Position numbers and translations under genes: made by a program. This document shows, one piece after another, positions 26,658-34,696 of a DNA stretch of 64,000 bases. The stretch is from assembly GCF_900094595.1 (NCBI RefSeq), contig NZ_FMAD01000019.1:22474-86473 (forward strand), given 5' to 3'. The notes under the pieces are model-generated. The model ran no database searches, was not told the DNA's origin, and saw nothing but the letters and a program-made list of their open reading frames with translations. Source of the stretch: Cupriavidus alkaliphilus (GTDB taxonomy: Bacteria; Pseudomonadota; Gammaproteobacteria; Burkholderiales; Burkholderiaceae). Every line of letters starts with the position of its first letter. Positions within the stretch are counted from its first letter, which is position 1.

Positions 26658-26683
26658 CAAGCAGCACATAACGGCGGAGACCC

Positions 26684-27199
26684 ATGCCCCCTACCGATTT
26701 CACCGCGATGCCCTGCCCCGTGGCCCGCTCGATGGCCGTGCTGGGCGAGCGCTGGGCCATCCTCGTGTTGCGCGAGGCCTTCTACGGCAGCACCCGCTTC
26801 GACGAGTTCGAACGCAACCTGGGCATCGCCTCCAACATCCTGAGCGCGCGCCTGAAGACGCTGGTGGCGCACGGGCTGCTGGCGCGCGTCGCGCCCGACG
26901 GCGGCGCCCGCCATGTCTACCAGCTGACCGACAAGGGCCGCGACTTCTTTCCGGCCTATGTGGCGCTCAAGGCCTGGGCCGACCGCTGGATGACCGACGA
27001 AAAGGGGCCGCTGACGCTGCTGCAGGACCGCCGCACCGGCACGGAAATCGCCGAGCCCGCGCTGACGCGCGCCGACGGCAGCGCGATCACGCTGGACGAT
27101 GTGCGCGTGCTGCCGGGCCCGGGTGCCGGCCGCTTCCTGCGCCGTCGCTTCGGCGACGCCGAAGCCGCGGCGGGCGGACCGGAGCGCGGCCATGACTGA
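26684..27199 (+). CDS. HxlR family transcriptional regulator
   Basis: 171 residues. The conserved N-terminal Cys in MPCPVARSMAVLGERW is followed by the winged helix (FDEFERNLGIASNILSARLK) and a C-terminal extension. HxlR proteins respond to reactive electrophiles or drugs, often through the N-terminal Cys, and control adjacent efflux or reductase genes. The start has GGAGA upstream. The gene overlaps the MATE transporter gene by eight bases, and the strong palindrome at 26613-26657 suggests that one autoregulated transcript covers both. Confidence 0.9.
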   Translation: MPPTDFTAMPCPVARSMAVLGERWAILVLREAFYGSTRFDEFERNLGIASNILSARLKTLVAHGLLARVAPDGGARHVYQLTDKGRDFFPAYVALKAWADRWMTDEKGPLTLLQDRRTGTEIAEPALTRADGSAITLDDVRVLPGPGAGRFLRRRFGDAEAAAGGPERGHD

Positions 27200-28550
27200 C
27201 ACGCGCGCCTTGCCCGCGGGCAGCCTGCCGGCCGACGCGGTGCCGGCCACCGAAATCGCCCGCCGCATCGGCAAGCTGGCCGGCCCCACCGCGCTGATCG
27301 CGCTGCTGCAGGCGGCCGCCCAGCTGATCGAAACCTGGCTGGCCGCGCGCCAGGGCACCGCGGCGCTGGCCGGCTGGGCCGTGGTGCTGCCGTTTGCGCT
27401 GCTGCTGCAGCAGATGTCGACCGGCGCCATGGGCGGCGGCGTGGTCGCGGCCATCGCGCGCGCGCTGGGCGCCAACAAGCGTGACGATGCCTCGGCGCTG
27501 GTGATGCATGCGCTGTGGATCGCCGTGATCGCCGGCCTGGCGTTTGCCGTGGCGCTGGCCGGGTTCCCGCGCGCGGTGCTGGGCGCGGTGGCGGGCGCCA
27601 CCGCCGCCGAAGCGGCCGCCACCTATGCGATCTGGCTGTTCGGCGCCGGCGCGATCCCGGCCTGGCTGGCCAACACGCTGGCGTCGGTGCTGCGCGGCGG
27701 CGGCCGCCATGCGCTGGCGGCGCGCGTGCTGGCGTTGATGTGGATCGCATTCCCGGCGCTGTCGTGGCTGCTGGCCGAGCCCGCCGGCATGGGCCTGGCC
27801 GGCATCGGCGCGGCGCTGGCGGCGGTGTCGTGGGCCGCGGCGCTGGCGATGGCGATCGTGGTCGCGCGCGGCGGCGCGGGCTTCGTGCCGGTGCTGCGGG
27901 TGCGGCTGTCGTGGCCGCTGTTCGCGCGCATCCTGTCGGTGGGGCTGGTGGCGTGCGCGCTGGCCTCGGTCGCCAACCTGACCACCATCCTGGTCACCGC
28001 GCAGCTGCGTCACCATGGCACCGCCGCGGTGGCGGCCTACGGCATCTCGGCGCGGCTGGAATTCCTGATGATCCCGCTGGCCTTCGGCGTGGGCTCGGCG
28101 CTGACGGCGCTGGTCGGCCGCGCCGTGGGCGCCGGCGACTGGCATACGGCGCGGCGCACGGCGTGGGTGGGCGCACTGCTGGCGCTGGGCATCGCCGGCA
28201 GCGCGGGCGCCGCTGTCGGCCTGGCGCCGGTGCGCTTTGCCAGCCTGTTCACCCATGACCCGGAAGTGATCGCCATCGCCGCGCGGGCGCTGTCATGGGT
28301 GGGGCCGGCATTCGGCGGCTTCGGGCTCGGCATGGCGCTGTACTTCGCCTCGATGGGCGCGGGCCGCATGCGCTGGCCGGTGGCGGCCGGGCTGTGCCGG
28401 ATCGCGCTGGCCGCGGGCGGCGGCTGGGTGCTGGCCAATACGTTCGGCATGGGGCTGGACGGGCATTTCCTGGGCGTGGCGCTGGGGATCACGGCGTATG
28501 GCGTGGTCACGGCGCTGGGCGTCAGGCAGGGGGAATGGTCGGCGCGATAA
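27192..28550 (+). CDS. MATE-family efflux transporter
   Basis: 452 residues with about twelve transmembrane helices in two homologous halves. MATE-like segments include LAGPTALIALLQAAAQLIETW in the first half and YGISARLEFLMIPLAFGVGS in the second. Such proteins export cationic drugs or metabolites in exchange for Na+ or H+. The start lies within the end of the hxlR-type gene (ATG at 27192, hxlR stop at 27197), which implies coupled translation and regulation. The RND outer-membrane gene is convergent downstream. Confidence 0.88.
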   Translation: MTDTRALPAGSLPADAVPATEIARRIGKLAGPTALIALLQAAAQLIETWLAARQGTAALAGWAVVLPFALLLQQMSTGAMGGGVVAAIARALGANKRDDASALVMHALWIAVIAGLAFAVALAGFPRAVLGAVAGATAAEAAATYAIWLFGAGAIPAWLANTLASVLRGGGRHALAARVLALMWIAFPALSWLLAEPAGMGLAGIGAALAAVSWAAALAMAIVVARGGAGFVPVLRVRLSWPLFARILSVGLVACALASVANLTTILVTAQLRHHGTAAVAAYGISARLEFLMIPLAFGVGSALTALVGRAVGAGDWHTARRTAWVGALLALGIAGSAGAAVGLAPVRFASLFTHDPEVIAIAARALSWVGPAFGGFGLGMALYFASMGAGRMRWPVAAGLCRIALAAGGGWVLANTFGMGLDGHFLGVALGITAYGVVTALGVRQGEWSAR

Positions 28551-28572
28551 CGCGCTGAAACACCGCCGGTTT

Positions 28573-28606
28573 GCTCCCCCTCATCCACTTCGCGCGAGAG
28601 GGGAGC
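28573..28606. repeat. Degenerate GCTCC(C)CTC...GAGGGGAGC inverted repeat
   Basis: GCTCCCCCTC (28573-28582) and GAGGGGAGC (28598-28606) pair around a loop of about 15 bases. It lies between the convergent MATE and outer-membrane-factor genes, so it may end transcription for either. Its arms resemble those of the hairpin at 56374-56405, suggesting a dispersed intergenic element. Confidence 0.5.
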
Positions 28607-28642
28607 GTATGCGACGAGGCGGTGGCAAGTTCGGGCGGCGCG

Positions 28643-30091
28643 CTACCGCGTCAGCACCTTCGCGTCTCCCTGCATGCCCGCTTCGCGCACATCCTGCGGC
28701 ACCGCGGGCCAGCCGCCGCCGAGCGACTTGTACAGCGCCGCGGCGCCGGTCAGCACATCGACCTGGCCCTGCACCGCCGCCAGCTGCGTGGCAAACAGCT
28801 TCTCCTGCGCGGTGGTCACTTCCAGGTAGCTGGAATAGCCGCCCTCGTAGCGCGCGCTGGACTGGTCGGCATAGACCAGCAGGCTTTTCTCCTGCTGGCG
28901 CAGGCTGACCAGCCGCTTGCGGGTCTCGATGCTGTTGGCGAGCGCGCTGTTGACGTCGGCCAGCGCCGCCAGCACCGTGCCCTGGTAGGCCAGCATGGCC
29001 TGCTGGCGCTGCGCCGCGGCGCTCTGCACCTGGCCGCGGATGGCGCCGCCCTGGAAGACCGGCTGGGTCAGCCCGGCGCCGATGCCCCACACCTGCGAGG
29101 CGCTGTGCCACAGCGCGCCGGGCGTGCTGGCAATGGCGCCGAACAGTCCGCTCAGGTTCACCGCCGGCAGGTACAGCGCCTGCGCCGCGCCCAGCTGCGC
29201 GTTGGCGGCGATGGCGGCTTGCTCGGCCTGCAGCACGTCGGGGCGGCGCGACAGCAGCGCCGCCGGCAGGTCGGCGCCCGCCGGCGGCGGCAGCAGGTCG
29301 TGCACGGGCTTGCCGCGCTCGACCGCACCAGGCTCGCGCCCCAGCAGCAAAGACAGCGCGTTCTCGGTCTGGGCGATGGCGGTGCGCAGCGGCGGGATCG
29401 ACGCCTCGGTCGAGTAGTAGTCGTTTTCCGCCTGCGCCAGTTCCACCTGCGAGATCACGCCGCCTTCGTAGCGCTGGCGGAAGATATCCAGCCCGCTGGC
29501 GCGCGACGCCAGCGTCTGCTGCGCGATCTCCAGCTGCGCGTCGAGCCCGCGCAGCGTGGCATAACCCTGCACCACCGACGCCGCCAGCGCCAGCACCACG
29601 CCGCGGCGCCCGTACTCGGCATTCCACAGCTCGGCTTCGGCCGCCTCGGCCTGGCGCCGGATGCGGCCCCACAGGTCCAGTTCCCAGCTGGCATTGGCCA
29701 GCAGCTGGTACGAATTGCGCGGCCCGTCGAGCCCGGCGAACGGCGTGCCGTTGAAGGTGCCGGCACGCTGGCGCGCCGCCGACGCGGACAGCCCCAGCTG
29801 CGGGAAGAAGCCGCTGCGCGCCACCATCAGCTGGCCGCGGAACTCGTCGATGCGGGCCGCGGCGATGCGCACGTCGTAGTTGCTGCGCAGCGCCGCTTCC
29901 ACCAGCGCATTGAGCACCGGGTCGCCAAAGCTGTCCCACCAGGCGCTGTCGGCGGCCACCGTCAGCACGCCGGTGTCGAGGCGGTATTGCGCCGGGTCAG
30001 GAGTCTCGGGGCGCTGGTAGTTGGGGCCGATGGCGCAGCCGCCCAGCAGCGCGGCCACGCAGGCGCCGGCCAGCTTGCGGCGCGCGCTCAT
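28643..30091 (-). CDS. RND efflux outer-membrane factor, NodT/OprM-type lipoprotein
   Basis: 482 residues. The signal peptide ends in lipobox LLGGC (MSARRKLAGACVAALLGGC), followed by IGPNYQRPETP, the usual start of OprM-like channels. Two OEP repeats carry periplasmic coiled-coil segments (RQRYEGGVISQVELAQAEND and SARYEGGYSSYLEVTTAQE). It forms the trimeric exit duct of the tripartite pump. The ATG overlaps the permease stop by four bases (ATGA), making it the third gene of the operon MFP-permease-OMF. Confidence 0.93.
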   Translation of the reverse strand: MSARRKLAGACVAALLGGCAIGPNYQRPETPDPAQYRLDTGVLTVAADSAWWDSFGDPVLNALVEAALRSNYDVRIAAARIDEFRGQLMVARSGFFPQLGLSASAARQRAGTFNGTPFAGLDGPRNSYQLLANASWELDLWGRIRRQAEAAEAELWNAEYGRRGVVLALAASVVQGYATLRGLDAQLEIAQQTLASRASGLDIFRQRYEGGVISQVELAQAENDYYSTEASIPPLRTAIAQTENALSLLLGREPGAVERGKPVHDLLPPPAGADLPAALLSRRPDVLQAEQAAIAANAQLGAAQALYLPAVNLSGLFGAIASTPGALWHSASQVWGIGAGLTQPVFQGGAIRGQVQSAAAQRQQAMLAYQGTVLAALADVNSALANSIETRKRLVSLRQQEKSLLVYADQSSARYEGGYSSYLEVTTAQEKLFATQLAAVQGQVDVLTGAAALYKSLGGGWPAVPQDVREAGMQGDAKVLTR

Positions 30092-33000
30092 GACGGCTCT
30101 CCCGTCGGCGGCGTGGCCGGTGGCGTTGTGGGTGGTGCAGTTGGTGTCGGCGCGGCGCCCTTGGGCTTGGGCTTGCGCTCGGACATCGTCTCCAGGCCCC
30201 AGAAGAACAGCGGGATAAAGAACAGCGCGATCACCGTAGCGCCGAGCATGCCGCCGATCACGCCGGTGCCGAGCGACTGCCGGCTCGCCGCCGAGGCGCC
30301 GCTGGCAATCGCCAGCGGCACGCAGCCGAGGATGAACGCCAGCGAGGTCATGATGATGGGCCGCAGCCGCAGCCTGGCCGCGTGCAGCGCGGCGTCGTAG
30401 GCGCTCAGGCCTTCCTTGTGGCGCATCTCCACCGCGAACTCGAAGATCAGGATGGCGTTCTTGGCCGCCAGCGCAATCAGTACCGTCAGGCCGATCTGGA
30501 AGTACACATCGTTCTGCATGCCGCGCATCAGGATCGCCAGCAGCGCGCCGAACAGCGCGAACGGCACCGCCAGCAGCACGCCGATCGGCAGCGACCACTT
30601 CTCGTATTGCGCCGCCAGGATCAGGAACACCATCAGCAAGGCAAAGGCGAACACATAGATCGCGGTCGAGCCCGCGCTCTTCTCCTCGTACGCCTGGCCG
30701 CTCCAGGAGTAGCTGTAGCCTTCGCCCAGCACTTCCTTCGCGATGTCTTCCATCGCCTGCAGCGCCTGGCCCGAGCTGTAGCCGGGCGCGGCGTCGCCCA
30801 TGATCTTGGCGGCCGGGAAGTTGTTGAAGCGCGTAACGATGTCGGCGCCGGGCACGTATTTGACGGTAGTGACGGCCTTGATCGGCACCATCTCGCCGTT
30901 GCGGTTGCGCACGTAGACCTTGTCGATATCCTCCGGGCGCGAGCGGTAGTCGGGCTCGGCCTGCAGGATCACCTGGAACAGCCGGCTGTTCTTCGGGAAC
31001 TGGCTGACGTAGAGCGAACCGAACATGGTCTGCAGCGCCGAGTAGACCTGCTCCACCGGCACGCCCTGGGTCTCGGAGCGCTCGCGGTCGACCTCCACCA
31101 TGAGCTGGCGCGAGCGCGTGTTGATGGTGGAGTTCACGCCGCTCAGCTCGGGCCGCTCGTGCGCCTTGGCGATGAAGGCGCGCACCTTGCCCTCCAACTG
31201 CTGGTAGGTGCCGTCGCCGGTGCTCTGCAGCCAGAACTCGAAGCCGCCGGTACTGCCCAGGCCCGGGATGGAAGGCGGGTTGATCGGGATCACCACGCCG
31301 TCCCGGTAGGTGGAGAACTCCTTCTTGGCGTTGGCGATGAGGTCGGCCGCGCTTTCGCCGTCGCCGCGCTCACTGAAGCCCTTGAGCGAGACAAAGAGCG
31401 TGCCGGCGTTGGACTTGTTCTGCGAATCGATCAGGCTGAAGCCGGTCGGCGCGGCCACCGCGGCCACCCCCGGCTGTTTGGCGAACCAGTCCTCGGCGCG
31501 GCGCGACAGCGCCTGGGTGCGGTCCAGGCTGGCCGCATCCGGCATGATCACCGCACCCAGCAGATAGCCCTGGTCCTCCACCGGCAGGAACGACGACGGG
31601 ATGCGCGCGAACATCAGCCCGATCGCCGCCAGCATCGCCACGATCACCCCCAGCGACACCACCGTGCGCCGGATGATTGCCTGGTTGGCAGCGTCATAGC
31701 GATCGATCAGGCGGTCGAACTTGGCGTTGAACCAGCGGAAGAAACGGTTTTTCTTCTGCTCGCCGGGCTTGAGCAGGATCGCCGCCAGCGCCGGCGACAG
31801 CGTCAGCGCCACCACGCCGGACAGCACCACCGATACCGCCAGCGTCACCGCGAACTGCTTGTACAGCTGCCCGGTGATGCCCGACAGGAACGCCACCGGG
31901 ATAAACACCGCCAGCAGCACCAGCACGATCGCCACAACCGGTCCGCTGACCTCGTCCATGGCGCGCTTGGCGGCTTCCTTGGGCGGCAGGTTGAACTCGG
32001 TCATGTTGCGCTCGACGTTCTCGATCACCACGATGGCGTCGTCGACCACGATGCCGATCGCCAGCACCATGCCGAACAGTGTCAGCATGTTGACCGAGAA
32101 GCCGAACATGCTCATGCCGACGAAGGCGCCGATGATCGACACCGGCACCGCCAGGATCGGCACCAGCGTGGCGCGGAAACTCTGCAGGAACAGGTACACC
32201 ACCAGGATCACCAGGATCACCGCGTCGCGCAGCGTGTGCACCACTTCGCCGATGGACTCCTGCACGAACTCGGTGGTGTCCAGCGCCACCTCATACTCCA
32301 GTCCGGGCGGGAACGACTTCTTCAGCTCGGCCAGCGTGCCGCGTACCTGCTTGGCCACGTCCAGCGCATTGGCGCCGGGCTGCTGGTAGACCGCCATCAG
32401 CGTCGCGGTCTTGCCTTTGTAGCGGCTGCGCAGAGAGTAGTCCTTCTGGCCCAGCTCGACCCGGCCCACGTCCTTCAGGCGCACCAGCGCGGCGTCGCCC
32501 GACTGGGCGCGCAGGATCATGTTCTCGAACTCGGCGGGCTCGGTCATGCGGCCCTTGGTGGCGATCGGGAAGGTCAGCTTGACTTCGCCGTCGGTGGGCG
32601 ACTGCCCGATGCGCCCGGCGGAATACTGCTGGTTCTGCGCGCTGACCGCATTCTTGACGTCTTCCACGGTGATGCCGAGCGACGCCATCCGGTCCGGCCG
32701 CAGCCAGATGCGCATGGCGTAGTCGGGGCTGCCGAAGATCGACGCCTGGTTGGCGCCGGGAATGCGCTTGAGCGCGTCCAGCACATAGATGTTGGCGTAG
32801 TTGCCGACAAAGGTCTGGTCGTAGCTGTTGTCGGGCGAATACAGCGCGATCACCATCATGAACGCCGACGACCGCTTCTGCACCGACACGCCCTGCGACG
32901 TGACCGCATCCGGCAAGGTCGGCAGCGCCAGGTTGACGCGGTTCTGCACGTCCACCTGCGCCAGCTGCGGGTCGGTGCCGATCTCGAAATACACGTTCAG

Positions 33001-33273
33001 CGTCATGTCCCCGGTGGAGGAGCTCGACGAGTTCATGTACATCATGTTGTCGGCGCCGTTGACCTGCTGCTCGATCGGCGCGGCGACGTTCTGCGCCACC
33101 ACCTCGGCGCTGGCGCCCGGATACTTGGTGCTGACCGTGATCGACGGCGGCGTGATTTCGGGGAACTGTGCGATCGGCAGCCTGGTCAGCGCCACCAGGC
33201 CGCCCACCACGATGATGATGGACAGCACCGAGGCAAAGATCGGCCGGTCGATAAAGAAGTGGGATAGCTTCAT
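30088..33273 (-). CDS. RND multidrug efflux permease, HAE1 (AcrB/MexB) family
   Basis: 1061 residues, twelve transmembrane helices and two large periplasmic loops. The proton-relay pair in TM4 is intact (GIVVDDAIVVIENVERNM), and the N-terminus MKLSHFFIDRPIFASVLSII is typical of HAE1 pumps. The C-terminal tail is Pro/Thr-rich (TPTAPPTTPPATPPTGEPS). The family exports hydrophobic and amphiphilic drugs. Genes for the fusion protein and the channel overlap it by four bases on either side, so the pump is made from one coupled transcript. No local TetR regulator is seen. Confidence 0.95.
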   Translation of the reverse strand: MKLSHFFIDRPIFASVLSIIIVVGGLVALTRLPIAQFPEITPPSITVSTKYPGASAEVVAQNVAAPIEQQVNGADNMMYMNSSSSSTGDMTLNVYFEIGTDPQLAQVDVQNRVNLALPTLPDAVTSQGVSVQKRSSAFMMVIALYSPDNSYDQTFVGNYANIYVLDALKRIPGANQASIFGSPDYAMRIWLRPDRMASLGITVEDVKNAVSAQNQQYSAGRIGQSPTDGEVKLTFPIATKGRMTEPAEFENMILRAQSGDAALVRLKDVGRVELGQKDYSLRSRYKGKTATLMAVYQQPGANALDVAKQVRGTLAELKKSFPPGLEYEVALDTTEFVQESIGEVVHTLRDAVILVILVVYLFLQSFRATLVPILAVPVSIIGAFVGMSMFGFSVNMLTLFGMVLAIGIVVDDAIVVIENVERNMTEFNLPPKEAAKRAMDEVSGPVVAIVLVLLAVFIPVAFLSGITGQLYKQFAVTLAVSVVLSGVVALTLSPALAAILLKPGEQKKNRFFRWFNAKFDRLIDRYDAANQAIIRRTVVSLGVIVAMLAAIGLMFARIPSSFLPVEDQGYLLGAVIMPDAASLDRTQALSRRAEDWFAKQPGVAAVAAPTGFSLIDSQNKSNAGTLFVSLKGFSERGDGESAADLIANAKKEFSTYRDGVVIPINPPSIPGLGSTGGFEFWLQSTGDGTYQQLEGKVRAFIAKAHERPELSGVNSTINTRSRQLMVEVDRERSETQGVPVEQVYSALQTMFGSLYVSQFPKNSRLFQVILQAEPDYRSRPEDIDKVYVRNRNGEMVPIKAVTTVKYVPGADIVTRFNNFPAAKIMGDAAPGYSSGQALQAMEDIAKEVLGEGYSYSWSGQAYEEKSAGSTAIYVFAFALLMVFLILAAQYEKWSLPIGVLLAVPFALFGALLAILMRGMQNDVYFQIGLTVLIALAAKNAILIFEFAVEMRHKEGLSAYDAALHAARLRLRPIIMTSLAFILGCVPLAIASGASAASRQSLGTGVIGGMLGATVIALFFIPLFFWGLETMSERKPKPKGAAPTPTAPPTTPPATPPTGEPS

Positions 33274-34493
33274 GGCTTGCCCCCGGCGCCGGCGGCAGCC
33301 TGGGGCTGGGATGGCGGCGCGGCGGCCGCAAACGCGCCGGACGCGGCAGCGGGCGCGGGCCGCGCCGCGGTGGCTTCCACCGGCCGCACCGGGACGCCGG
33401 GCGCGAGCCGCAACATGCCGCTGACCACCACGCGCTCACCGGCCTTCAGGCCGGTGCTGACGATCCAGTTGTCGCCGCTCCACTGGCCGGCCTCGACCAC
33501 GCGCTGCTGCGCCTTGTTGTCGGGGCCGACCACCCATACCTGCTGGCCGCGCGGGCCCTGGATGATGGCTTCCTGCGGCACCGCGATGGCCTGCCTGCGC
33601 TCGGCGCCATGCAGCTTCACGCGCACGAACTGGCCGGGGCGCAGCGTGCCTTCGGGATTCGCGACCTCGGCGCGGATCATGTAGGTGCCGGTTTCCGCGT
33701 TGAAGGCGGCATCGGCAAAGGTGATCTTGCCGTGATGCGGGAACTGGCTGCCGTCGGCCAGCACGATCACCACGTCGAAAGCGCCCTGCGCCGGGAACCT
33801 GAGCGCGCCGGACTCCTGCCCGGTGCGCGCGGACAACACCTCGTTCTCGGACAGGCTGAAGTTGACCCACATCGGGTCGAGCTTGGCGACGTAGGTCAGC
33901 AGGCTGTTGGACGGATCGATATAGCTGCCCGCCTGCTTCTTGGCAAAGCTGGACACCCCGGTGACCGGCGACTTGATGGTGGTGTAGCCCAGGTTGAGCT
34001 TGGCGTTGGTGACGTTGGCGCGGGCCGCCTCGACCGCGGCCGCGGCGGACTGCTGCTTGCCGGTCGCGTCGTCCAGGTCGCGCTGGCTCAGCGCGTTGCG
34101 CTCGGCCAGCGGGCGCACCCGCGCCAGGTCGGCATTCGCGGTCTTGAGCCGCGCCACCTGCTGCGCCAGCTCGGCGTTGGCCGCGTCCAGCGCCGCGGCA
34201 AACGGCTTCGGATCCATCACGAACATGGTCTGGCCGGCCTTGACCACCGCGCCCTCGGTATAGACGCGCTGATCGAGAAAGCCATTGACCCGCGCGCGGA
34301 TCTCCACCTGCTGCGAGCTCTGGGTCTGGCCGACAAAGTCGTAGACGATGGGTACATCGCGCAGCGCCACCGTCATCACGCTGACCTCGGCCGCGGGCGG
34401 CGCGTGGGCTGCCGGCTTGTCGTTGCCGCAGGCGGCCAGCGTCATGGCGCACGCCAGCCACAGCGCGCCGCGCCAATGAAATGCATGGTTCAC
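33270..34493 (-). CDS. RND efflux membrane fusion protein (AcrA/MexA type)
   Basis: 407 residues using the GTG at 34493, which has GGGAGGGG 5 bases upstream; an in-frame ATG further up (MTGGES) has no such site. The lipoprotein signal ends LAAC at residues 18-21. An HlyD-like lipoyl domain (EIRARVNGFLDQRVYTEGAVVKAG) is split by a coiled-coil hairpin (LAQQVARLKTANADLARVRP) and followed by beta-barrel and membrane-proximal domains. The Ala/Pro-rich C-terminus is low complexity. It links permease and channel in the pump and is first in the operon. Confidence 0.93.
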   Translation of the reverse strand: MNHAFHWRGALWLACAMTLAACGNDKPAAHAPPAAEVSVMTVALRDVPIVYDFVGQTQSSQQVEIRARVNGFLDQRVYTEGAVVKAGQTMFVMDPKPFAAALDAANAELAQQVARLKTANADLARVRPLAERNALSQRDLDDATGKQQSAAAAVEAARANVTNAKLNLGYTTIKSPVTGVSSFAKKQAGSYIDPSNSLLTYVAKLDPMWVNFSLSENEVLSARTGQESGALRFPAQGAFDVVIVLADGSQFPHHGKITFADAAFNAETGTYMIRAEVANPEGTLRPGQFVRVKLHGAERRQAIAVPQEAIIQGPRGQQVWVVGPDNKAQQRVVEAGQWSGDNWIVSTGLKAGERVVVSGMLRLAPGVPVRPVEATAARPAPAAASGAFAAAAPPSQPQAAAGAGGKP

Positions 34494-34696
34494 GGATTCC
34501 CCTCCCGTCATGGTTTTGCATGCGACGGCTGCGTGCGGACACCGGACTGGCCAGGCTCCGCCGCGCCGGTCCGCCGGCCGCGCTCCCGTTTTCTCCGGCA
34601 GGTTAAGGCCCGCGCCCGGCCGGCGCCAATTCAATTCTTTTGTTGACGTCTTTACTGCTTTCGAGACCGCCCGGTCGGCGCCAGGGTTGCGCTGCC

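Noticed and set aside
30382..33267. A 961-codon open frame on the plus strand opposite the RND permease gene
   Set aside because: It is the high-GC antisense shadow of a clear AcrB-type gene; its composition is Arg/His/Gln-rich with no domain.
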